From assembly GCA_016703325.1 (NCBI GenBank), contig JADJCH010000002.1:192980-256979 (forward strand): a stretch of DNA of 64,000 nt, given 5' to 3'. Of the stretch, positions 28,737-36,180 are shown piece after piece. The position numbers and the translations under genes are program-made. Numbering within the stretch: the first letter of the stretch is position 1; every line of letters starts with the position of its first letter. This DNA comes from Burkholderiales bacterium. GTDB taxonomy: Bacteria > Pseudomonadota > Gammaproteobacteria > Burkholderiales > Burkholderiaceae_C. The notes beneath the pieces are model-generated. The model worked only from the letters and a program-made list of their open reading frames with translations. It had not been told where the DNA came from and made no database searches.

Positions 28737-31517
28737 TCACTGCCAGCCGTAGCGCCGGATGTACAGCCGCTTCATCGCGGTGGCCAGCAGCGCGTAGCCG
28801 AGCAGGATGGCCGCCAGCCAGGGGAAGAACGCCGCGGGCAGCGCCTGCAGCTTGAAGGAGGCCGCCCAGGGGCCCATCGGCAGCCACAGCCCCAGCAGCA
28901 TGATGGCCACGGTCATTGCCGTCAGCGTCGGGGAGGCGCGGCTTTCCAGCAGCGGCAGCCGGGACGTGCGGATCAGGTGGACGATCAGCGTCTGCGCCAG
29001 CAGCCCGACCACGAACCAGCCGGACTGGAACAGCCCCTGCTCGGCGGGCGTGTTGGCCGAGAACACCCACCACAGCACCGCGAAGGTGGTCAAGTCGAAC
29101 AGCGAGCTGATCGGCCCGAAGAACAGCATGAAGCGGCCGATGTCGCCGGGGTTCCACTGCAGGGGCTGGCGCACCAGTTCGGCATCGACATGGTCGAAGG
29201 GAATGCCGGTCTGCGACACGTCATACAGCAGGTTCTGCACCAGCAGGTGCATCGGCAGCATCGGCAGGAAGGGCAGGAAGGCGCTGGCCACCAGCACCGA
29301 GAACACGTTGCCGAAGTTGGAGCTGGCCGTCATGCGGATGTACTTCAGCATGTTGCAGAAGGTGGCCCGGCCCTCGACCACGCCCTCGTCGAGCACCATC
29401 AGGCTCTTTTCGAGCAGGATGACGTCGGCCGCCTCCTTGGCGATGTCCACCGCCGAGTCCACCGAGATGCCGATGTCGGCCGCGCGCAGCGCCGGCGCGT
29501 CGTTGATGCCGTCGCCCATGAAGCCCACCACGTGGCCCTGGGCGCGCAGGCTGAGCACGATGCGCTCCTTGTGCAGCGGTGCCAGCTTGGCGAACAGGTC
29601 GTGCGCCTGCACCGCCTGCGCGAGCGCGGCGTCGTCCAGGCGCTCAATGGCCGCGCCGGTCAGGATCGGCCCCACCGGCAGGCCGACCTGGGCGCAGACA
29701 TGGCCGGTGACCCGCTCGCCGTCGCCGGTCAGCACCTTCACCCGCACACCATGCGCCGCCAATGCCTGCAGCGCCGGCGCGGCGGACTCCTTGGGCGGGT
29801 CGAGAAAGGCCACGAAGCCGACGAGCACCAGCTGCGCCTCGTCAGCCACGCCGTAGACCGTCTGGCTGGGCGGCAAGGATTTCATCGCCACCGCCACCAC
29901 CCGCAGGCCGGTCTGCGCCAGCCGCGCCGCGGACTGCTGGACGCGCCCCAGCGCCACGGCATCGAGGGCGATGTCTGGTGCATCGGCACCGCCACTGCCA
30001 CCGCCATCGAGAGTGTCACCGGCAGCTTCGCCACGCACCCGCGTGCAGATGGCCAGCACCTCCTCCACCGCACCCTTGCAGATCAGCAGGTGCTGCTCGT
30101 CGCGCCGCGACACCACCACCGACATGCGGCGGCGCTGGAAGTCGAAGGGGATCTCGTCGATCTTGCGGAAGGCCTGGTCCAGCGCCAGCTCGGCCTGCAA
30201 CTCCACGCGCGCCAGCACCGCGTGGTCCAGCAGGTTCTTCAACCCGGTCTGGTAGTGGCTGTTCAGGTAGGCCAGCTGCAGCACCGCCTGGGAGGGGCGG
30301 CCAAAGGCGTCCACCTGCTGCACCAGTGCGATGCGGTCCTGCGTGAGCGTGCCGGTCTTGTCAGTGCACAGGATGTCCATCGCGCCCAGGTTCTGGATCG
30401 CGTCCAGCCGCTTGACCACCACCTTGCGGCGCGACAGCGCCACCGCGCCCCTGGCCAGCGTGGTGGTGACGATCATCGGCAGCATCTCGGGCGTCAGCCC
30501 CACCGCCACCGACAGCGCGAACAGGAAGGCCGCCAGCCAGTTGCCCTGGGTGAAGCCGTTGACCAGCAGCACGATCGGCACCATCACCGCCGCAAAGCGG
30601 ATCAACAGCCAGCTCACCCGGTTGATGCCCGCCTGGAAGGCGTTGGGCACCGCGCCGGCCTGCACGTCGCTGTCGCTCACCCGCTGCGCCAGCGCGCCGA
30701 AGACGCTGCGCGCGCCGGTGTTGACCACCAGCGCCGTGGCCGCACCGGACACCACGTTGGTGCCCATGAAGAGCAGGTTGGGCTGGTCGAGCACGGCGTC
30801 GCCCGGGGCATTCGCGGCGCCTGTCGCACCCGGGGGAACGTGCTGTCGATCGGCGAACTTCTCCACCGGCATCGCCTCGCCGGTCAGCGCGGCCTGGGCG
30901 ACGAAGAGGTCACGCGCTGAAAGCACCCGGCAGTCCGCCGGGATCATGTCACCGGCCGATAGCTGCAGCACGTCGCCGGGCACCAGCTGGCGGATGGGCA
31001 GCTCGCGCAGCGTCCCGCGCAGCACGCTCGCGGTGTTGCACACCAGCGCACGCAGCGCCTCCGTGGCGTGATGGGAGCGCCGCTCCTGCGCGAAGCGGAT
31101 TCCGGTGCTCAGCAGCACCATCGCGCCGATCACCAGCGTGGCCTTGGCGTCCTCCGTCAGGTACGAGACCACCGCCAGCGCCGACAGCAGCAGATTGAAC
31201 GGATCGCGGTAGCAGTGCCACAGCTGCCGCCAGGCCGGCAGCGGCGGCTCGTGTTCCACCAGATTCGGCCCCTGCCGGGCCAACCGCACGGCGGCCTCGC
31301 GCGGCTGCAGCCCTTCGGCGCGGGAGTGCAGTCGGGCCAGCGCGGCGGGGGAGTCGTCGGCCGCCACCTGCAGCAGGTCCTGCGCCAACGGCTGCGGAAC
31401 CGCCGGGCGCGGCCCCCGGCCGGCGAGCAGGTCCTGCAGGGGATGACGACCGAAGTGACGGCGCCGGTGCCGCCGGTGCAGGAAGCGGCTGAAGGAGTTC
31501 TGCAGGGCGCTCAGCAC
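28737..31517 (-). CDS. mgtA: Magnesium-translocating P-type ATPase (MgtA/MgtB type)
   Basis: This 926-residue P3B-type ATPase imports Mg2+ across the inner membrane. Visible elements: the P-type N-terminal region, first membrane pair (RDPFNLLLSALAVVSYLTED), the TGE actuator motif (ALTGEAMPVEKF), the phosphorylation motif DKTGTLTQD near residue 385, MGDGINDAPAL near 665, and six C-terminal membrane helices. The best start by alignment memory is a GTG at 31517 that lacks a ribosome binding site. It overlaps by 7 nt the end of a short upstream ORF that has a strong one, which suggests coupling. The gene is divergent from the antiporter. Mg2+ control by a leader is known in Salmonella; here it is inferred. 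Confidence 0.93.
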   Translation of the reverse strand: MLSALQNSFSRFLHRRHRRRHFGRHPLQDLLAGRGPRPAVPQPLAQDLLQVAADDSPAALARLHSRAEGLQPREAAVRLARQGPNLVEHEPPLPAWRQLWHCYRDPFNLLLSALAVVSYLTEDAKATLVIGAMVLLSTGIRFAQERRSHHATEALRALVCNTASVLRGTLRELPIRQLVPGDVLQLSAGDMIPADCRVLSARDLFVAQAALTGEAMPVEKFADRQHVPPGATGAANAPGDAVLDQPNLLFMGTNVVSGAATALVVNTGARSVFGALAQRVSDSDVQAGAVPNAFQAGINRVSWLLIRFAAVMVPIVLLVNGFTQGNWLAAFLFALSVAVGLTPEMLPMIVTTTLARGAVALSRRKVVVKRLDAIQNLGAMDILCTDKTGTLTQDRIALVQQVDAFGRPSQAVLQLAYLNSHYQTGLKNLLDHAVLARVELQAELALDQAFRKIDEIPFDFQRRRMSVVVSRRDEQHLLICKGAVEEVLAICTRVRGEAAGDTLDGGGSGGADAPDIALDAVALGRVQQSAARLAQTGLRVVAVAMKSLPPSQTVYGVADEAQLVLVGFVAFLDPPKESAAPALQALAAHGVRVKVLTGDGERVTGHVCAQVGLPVGPILTGAAIERLDDAALAQAVQAHDLFAKLAPLHKERIVLSLRAQGHVVGFMGDGINDAPALRAADIGISVDSAVDIAKEAADVILLEKSLMVLDEGVVEGRATFCNMLKYIRMTASSNFGNVFSVLVASAFLPFLPMLPMHLLVQNLLYDVSQTGIPFDHVDAELVRQPLQWNPGDIGRFMLFFGPISSLFDLTTFAVLWWVFSANTPAEQGLFQSGWFVVGLLAQTLIVHLIRTSRLPLLESRASPTLTAMTVAIMLLGLWLPMGPWAASFKLQALPAAFFPWLAAILLGYALLATAMKRLYIRRYGWQ

Positions 31518-31588
31518 GGGACGACTGACCGGGCGCAGAGCCGCCCGATGACCGATCGATGGGCTGGAGTTGCGCCGAGGTGCATCAT
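31511..31588 (-). CDS. Possible 25-residue leader peptide upstream of mgtA
   Basis: An AAGGAG ribosome binding site followed by ATGATG at 31583-31588 opens a 25-codon ORF (MMHLGATPAHRSVIGRL and eight more residues). Its TGA lies 7 nt inside the presumed GTG start of mgtA. The peptide is not Pro-rich like Salmonella MgtL. It may couple translation into mgtA or mark a regulated leader. Alternatively it is the true N-terminus of MgtA with a missing base. Confidence 0.35.
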   Translation of the reverse strand: MMHLGATPAHRSVIGRLCARSVVPC

Positions 31589-31681
31589 GGGCTCCTTTCC
31601 GGGCCTCGCCTGCCAGTATGCGCCTGCCCTGGGCATGCTTGCAGTGGATGCAATCAGGCCGGGCCCCAGACCAAGGATTGC

Positions 31682-33025
31682 ATGACATTTGCCGGTTGGT
31701 CCCTGTTCATCGGGGTGCTGCTGCTGTCGCTGGTGCTGCTGGGCACTTGGTTGGGACGCCTGCCGCTGAGCAGCGCCATGCTCTATCTGTTTCTGGGTTG
31801 GGGGCTCGGACCGGATGGACTGAACCTGCTCATGCCGGACCCTTCCCGGTACGCCGCGCTGCTGGAGGGCGCATCGGAGGCCGCACTGCTCATCTCCCTG
31901 TTTGCAGTCGGCCTGCAGCTGGGCGTGCCCCTGCGCGATCGGCGCTGGTGGCTGCCCCTGCGGCTGGCCTTCCTGTCGATGGCTCTGATGGTGGCCCTGG
32001 TGACCGCCGTCGGTGTCTGGCTGCTCGGGCTCCCGCTGGGGGCGGCCGTGCTGCTTGGCGGCATCCTGGCACCCACGGATCCGGTGCTGGCATCTGGCGT
32101 GCAGGCCGAACCCGGCGACAGCCCCGACCGCCTGGGCTTCAGCCTGGCGGGCGAGGGCGGCCTCAACGACGGCGCGGCCTTCCCCTTCGTGATGCTGGGC
32201 CTGGGCTTGCTCGGCCTGCACGACACCGGACCCGGGCTGTGGCGCTGGTGGGGCCTGGACCTGCTGTGGTCCATGCTGGGCGGGCTGGCCATCGGCGCCG
32301 CGCTCGGCGCGCTGATCGGCCGGCTGGTGGTCTATCTGCGCTCGCGCTACCGGGAAGCGCTGGGGCTGGACGTGTTCCTCGGCCTGGGACTGATCGCGCT
32401 GGCCTACGGACTGGCGCAACTGCTGCTCGCCTCGGGCTTCCTTGCGGTATTTGCCAGCGGACTGGCGCTGCAGCGGGTGCGGGAACGCCCGCTCGGTGGT
32501 ACCGAGCCCTTGATCGCCTCATCGGAGGCGTCCGGCCACACCTACGACGTCCTGGCCAGCCACTCGCACCACGCCAGCGCCACCATGCTTGACTCCGTGC
32601 AATTGTTCAACGGGCAGCTGGAGAAACTGGCCGAACTCACCCTGGTGCTGCTGGTGGGCGCCATGCTGGCCTACACCCGCCCGCTACCCGCGGCGTGGTG
32701 GTTCGTGCCGATGATCTTGCTGCTGCTGCGCCCGCTGTCGACACTGCCCGCCACGGCCGGAGAAGGGCTGAGCGGCACCCAGGCCGCGATGATCGGCTGG
32801 TTCGGCATCCGCGGCATCGGATCGCTCTACTACCTGGTCTATGCCGTGAACCAGGGCATCGACCAGCCCCTGGCCGAAACGCTCATGACCCTTGTGTTGT
32901 GGACCATCGCCGCCTCGGTGGTGGTTCATGGCTTGACCGCGCAGCCGCTGATGCGCCTCTATCGCACCGGGCTTGGCCTGTCCCTGCGGGCAGCCCCGCC
33001 GGGACAGGCCAAGCCTCAGGACTGA
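31682..33025 (+). CDS. Cation:proton antiporter, CPA1-like
   Basis: This 447-residue membrane protein has about 12 hydrophobic segments. Motifs typical of CPA1 exchangers are visible: ILAPTDPVLASGVQ near residue 130, with the ion-binding Asp, and GEGGLNDGAAFPFV near 160. Such proteins exchange Na+ or K+ for H+ across the inner membrane. It is divergent from mgtA with only about 90 bp between the leader ORF and its ATG, so control of the two may be linked. The 3' end of the coding sequence contains a long inverted repeat (32970-33015). Confidence 0.88.
   Translation: MTFAGWSLFIGVLLLSLVLLGTWLGRLPLSSAMLYLFLGWGLGPDGLNLLMPDPSRYAALLEGASEAALLISLFAVGLQLGVPLRDRRWWLPLRLAFLSMALMVALVTAVGVWLLGLPLGAAVLLGGILAPTDPVLASGVQAEPGDSPDRLGFSLAGEGGLNDGAAFPFVMLGLGLLGLHDTGPGLWRWWGLDLLWSMLGGLAIGAALGALIGRLVVYLRSRYREALGLDVFLGLGLIALAYGLAQLLLASGFLAVFASGLALQRVRERPLGGTEPLIASSEASGHTYDVLASHSHHASATMLDSVQLFNGQLEKLAELTLVLLVGAMLAYTRPLPAAWWFVPMILLLLRPLSTLPATAGEGLSGTQAAMIGWFGIRGIGSLYYLVYAVNQGIDQPLAETLMTLVLWTIAASVVVHGLTAQPLMRLYRTGLGLSLRAAPPGQAKPQD
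32970..33015. repeat. Long inverted repeat at the 3' end of the antiporter gene
   Basis: GGCTTGGCCTGTCCC (32970-32984) pairs perfectly with GGGACAGGCCAAGCC (33001-33015). The 16-nt spacer can itself form GCGGG/CCCGC, giving about 20 base pairs in total. It encodes the last residues of the antiporter and ends 7 nt before the stop codon. There is no T run, so it is not a standard intrinsic terminator. mRNA 3'-end protection, or a REP-like element absorbed into the gene, are possible. Confidence 0.7.
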
Positions 33026-33503
33026 CCATGGCGCAGCGTCCTTGTCGGTCAGCCGACCGGTGGTGAGGGCACAGCGCCGTTCGATGAGCGCAACGATCTC
33101 GCCAGGTATGCCAGCAGTGGCTCGATGCGGTTGACCTGACCCCAGGGTTGGCCGTTGTCGCGCATGCGCGCCTCCACGACAGGGGTGAAGGGTTCGGTCT
33201 GTCCTTGTGATGTGCGCACGTCGGTCCGGCGGCTGACACAGGCTGTTGCATCGTGGGCGGTGTTCCAGCCGAGAGGCGCGGGATGGGCGTTCAGCTCACT
33301 GCCCCCTCACGCGCTGTGCGATGGGCCTTTCGGCGGGTACAGCGCCCCTGCAGCCCCGGACTTTCCCCCATTTGGACCGCTTGTGACCCCAGAACCCCGA
33401 TGTCGGCATGGTTGATGCGGATCGGGCGCTGCCGCAGGTGGGTGCAGCGCTCTCTGCCCGGCCGCGGTGTTCCCCCCCATTCCACCGGTCCGAGGTACAC
33501 AAC
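33026..33503. other. Intergenic region of 478 bp with a coding-like stretch on the minus strand
   Basis: No complete gene is supported. On the minus strand a frame with protein-like composition runs from about 33290 to a stop at 33049. It contains an ATG at 33163-33165 with a GGAGG ribosome binding site and could encode 38 residues (MRDNGQPWGQVNRIEP and on). It may be a remnant of a larger gene. The part next to the formaldehyde-activating enzyme gene should contain its promoter; none was recognised. Confidence 0.35.
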
Positions 33504-34133
33504 ATGGGCATCCTGGATTTCCTGTTCGGCAAGAAGAAGGCTCCCACCCCCGTTCCCGCCGCCGCGCCTGCGAAGGCGGTTGCAGCCCCCGTGGCCGCAC
33601 CAAGGCCTGCACCCACACCGGTGGCCGCCCCCATCACGCAGTTGTGCGTCGGCGAATCGCTGGTCGGTGAAGGCAACGAGGTGGCGCACATCGACCTGCT
33701 GATCGGCCCGGCCGGGTCGGCGGCGGAGAAGGCCTTCGCCAACTGCCTGACCAACAACAAGGACGGTTTCACCGCGCTGCTGTCGGTGGTGGCGCCCAAC
33801 CTGCTGGCCAAGCCGAACACGGTGATGTTCAACAAGGTCACCCTCAAGGGCGCCAAGCAGGCAGTCCAGATGTTCGGCCCGGCCCAGCGCGGCGTGGCGA
33901 TGGCGGTGGCCGACTGCCTGGAGGCGGGCACCCTGCCGGCTCAGCAGGCCAACGAGCTCTACATCTGCGTGGGTGTGTTCATCCACTGGCAGGCGGAGGA
34001 CGACCGCAAGATCCAGGACTACAACTACCGCGCCACCCGCGAGGCCATCGAGCGCGCGGTGCGCGGCAGCCCCACTGCACGCGAGGTGCTGGCGCAGCGG
34101 GGGCGGGCGATGCACCCCTTTGCAGCGGCCTGA
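33504..34133 (+). CDS. fae: Formaldehyde-activating enzyme homologue (Fae) with an extra N-terminal segment
   Basis: Residues from about 44 onward match formaldehyde-activating enzyme, which condenses formaldehyde with tetrahydromethanopterin. Visible motifs are VGESLVGEGNEVAHIDLLIG with the active-site His, AFANCLTNNKDGFTALLSV, KPNTVMFNKVTLKGAKQA and CVGVFIHWQAED. The first 43 residues are unusual: a short amphipathic start (MGILDFLFGKKK) that could bind the membrane, then a Pro/Ala linker. Canonical Fae lacks this. No other methanopterin pathway genes are in the window, so it may be one of the Fae paralogues of uncertain role. It converges with the MFS-acyltransferase gene. Confidence 0.88.
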   Translation: MGILDFLFGKKKAPTPVPAAAPAKAVAAPVAAPRPAPTPVAAPITQLCVGESLVGEGNEVAHIDLLIGPAGSAAEKAFANCLTNNKDGFTALLSVVAPNLLAKPNTVMFNKVTLKGAKQAVQMFGPAQRGVAMAVADCLEAGTLPAQQANELYICVGVFIHWQAEDDRKIQDYNYRATREAIERAVRGSPTAREVLAQRGRAMHPFAAA

Positions 34134-34203
34134 TCCAAGGGTGCGAACGAGGGTGCGGGCCAGGGCGCCGGGGGACGGCAGGGCCCCGGGACCATGGAGC
34201 GTT

Positions 34204-36159
34204 TCAGCGCTCCAGCAGCTCGCGCACCCGCTCGCGCAGGCCCTCCGGGCTGACCTGGATGGGCGGCAGCGGCTCGCCGGCCAACAGCTCGACGCGGTTG
34301 AACAGGCCGCGGCGGAAGGGTCGCACCATGGCGGAGCCGTCTTCGATGCGGGAGAAGTAGGAGCCCCAGAGGTTGCGCAGCGCCAGCGGCACCACCGGTG
34401 CCGGGCGACGTTCGAGGATCTTCATCACCCCGCCTTTGAAGGGCTGCAGCTGGCCGTCGCGGGTGATGCCGCCCTCCGGGAAGATGCCCAGCAGGTCGCC
34501 CTCGGCCAGCACCCGGTCGGCCGCCTCGAAGGCGGCTTCGTAGGTGGCGGGGTCTTCCTTCTGCGGCGCGATCGGGATGGCCTTGGCCAGGCGGAACAGC
34601 CAGCCCAGCACCGGTACCTGAAAGATGCGGTGGTCCATCAGGAAGCGGATGGGCCGCGGGCTGACCGCCATCAGAACGATGGCGTCCACATAGCTGACGT
34701 GGTTGCACACCAGCACCGCCGCACCGCGGGTGGGGATGTGTCCGTCGCCCTCCACCTTGAGCCGGTAGACCAGCCGGGTGGCCAGGAAGGCGACGAAGCG
34801 CAGCAGGTACTCCGGCACCAGCAGGAAGATGTACAGCCCCACCAGCAGGTTCAGCAGGCCGGTGGCCAGGAAGACCTGCGGGATGCTGAAGCCGGCACCG
34901 AGCATGGCCCCTGCACCCAGCGAGCTGACGATCATGAACAGGGCGTTGAGGATGTTGTTGGCCGCGATGATGCGGGCACGGTGCGTGGGCGGGCTGCGCA
35001 GCTGGATCAGTGCGTACATCGGCACGCTGTACAGGCCGGCGCTGAGCGCCAGCAGGCCCAGGTCGGCCATCACCCGCCAGTGCGCGGGGTCGGCCAGGAA
35101 AGCCCCCAGCCCCATCACCGGCCGCACCGGCAGGCTGCTGGAGGCGAAGTACAGGTCCACCGCAAACACCGTCATGCCGATCGCGCCGACGGGCACCAGG
35201 CCGATCTCCACATGGCGCTTGGACAGCATCTCGCACATCAGCGAGCCGATGCCGATGCCCAGCGAGAACACCATCAGCAGCGCGGAGGCCACGTGCTCGT
35301 CGCCGTGCAGCACCTCCTTGGCAAAGGCCGGGAAGTTGGCCAGGAAAACCGCGCCGAAGAACCACATCCAGCTGATGCCCAGCAGCGAGCGGAACACCAC
35401 CAGGTTGCCGTGCGCCAGGCGGAGGTTGCGCCAGGTTTCGGCCAGGGGGTTCCATTCGATCCTGAGCTGGGGATCGGGTGCGGGCGAATGGGGAATCGCC
35501 TGCGCCGCCAGCCGACCGGCCACGGCCACCGCCAGGCAGGAGACGGCCACCGCGCTGCGGCCCACGTCGGGCAGGGCGATCAGCAGGCCGCCCACAAGGT
35601 TGCCCAGCAGGATGGAGACGAAGGTGCCCATCTCCACCATGCCGTTGCCGCCGGTCAGCTCGCGCTCACTCAGGTGCTGGGGCAGGTAGGCGAACTTGAC
35701 CGGGCCGAACAGGGTGGAATGCACCCCCATCAGGAAGACGCAGCCCAGCAGGATCGGCACGTCCTGGCGCGAGAAGCCCCAGGCCGCCAGCGCCATGATG
35801 GCGATCTCCAGCGTCTTGACGAAGCGCATCACCAGCTCCTTCGGATACTTGTCCGAGAGCTGGCCGCTGGTGGCCGACAGCAGCACAAAGGGCAGGATGA
35901 ACAGCGCACCGATCACCAGCCCGGCCATGGCCGGTGGCAGCCAGTCCACCTGCAGCTGGTAGGTCAGCAGGACGGTGAGGGCGAACTTGAACAGGTTGTC
36001 GTTGCCCGCGCCCAGGAACTGGGTCCAGAAGAAGGGTGCAAAGCGGCGCTGGCGCAGCAGCGCAAACTGGCTGGGCGGTGCGCCGTGGACGGCGTCTGGC
36101 GGGGTCGAGGCGGTGTCCGGGGCGGTGCCCGAGTGGTCTGCAGCGGTGGGGTGCGTCAT
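34204..36159 (-). CDS. MFS transporter fused to a lysophospholipid acyltransferase (LplT-Aas like)
   Basis: This 651-residue protein has an N-terminal MFS half of about 12 membrane segments (residues 30-430), resembling the lysophospholipid flippase LplT (GAGNDNLFKFALTVLLTYQ, STLFGPVKFAYLPQHL). A C-terminal PlsC-type acyltransferase follows, with NHVSYVD near residue 486 and FPEGGIT near 560. Such fusions are known in Proteobacteria and are thought to retrieve lysophosphatidylethanolamine and reacylate it at the inner membrane. The AMP-binding domain of E. coli Aas is absent, so the acyl donor source is open. The next gene upstream, PhoX, is on the same strand. Confidence 0.92.
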   Translation of the reverse strand: MTHPTAADHSGTAPDTASTPPDAVHGAPPSQFALLRQRRFAPFFWTQFLGAGNDNLFKFALTVLLTYQLQVDWLPPAMAGLVIGALFILPFVLLSATSGQLSDKYPKELVMRFVKTLEIAIMALAAWGFSRQDVPILLGCVFLMGVHSTLFGPVKFAYLPQHLSERELTGGNGMVEMGTFVSILLGNLVGGLLIALPDVGRSAVAVSCLAVAVAGRLAAQAIPHSPAPDPQLRIEWNPLAETWRNLRLAHGNLVVFRSLLGISWMWFFGAVFLANFPAFAKEVLHGDEHVASALLMVFSLGIGIGSLMCEMLSKRHVEIGLVPVGAIGMTVFAVDLYFASSSLPVRPVMGLGAFLADPAHWRVMADLGLLALSAGLYSVPMYALIQLRSPPTHRARIIAANNILNALFMIVSSLGAGAMLGAGFSIPQVFLATGLLNLLVGLYIFLLVPEYLLRFVAFLATRLVYRLKVEGDGHIPTRGAAVLVCNHVSYVDAIVLMAVSPRPIRFLMDHRIFQVPVLGWLFRLAKAIPIAPQKEDPATYEAAFEAADRVLAEGDLLGIFPEGGITRDGQLQPFKGGVMKILERRPAPVVPLALRNLWGSYFSRIEDGSAMVRPFRRGLFNRVELLAGEPLPPIQVSPEGLRERVRELLER

Positions 36160-36180
36160 GGGCCGTTCAGCTCCCGAAGG

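Noticed and set aside
28707..30920. 737-codon plus-strand open frame opposite mgtA
   Set aside because: Shadow frame; all P-type ATPase motifs are on the minus strand.
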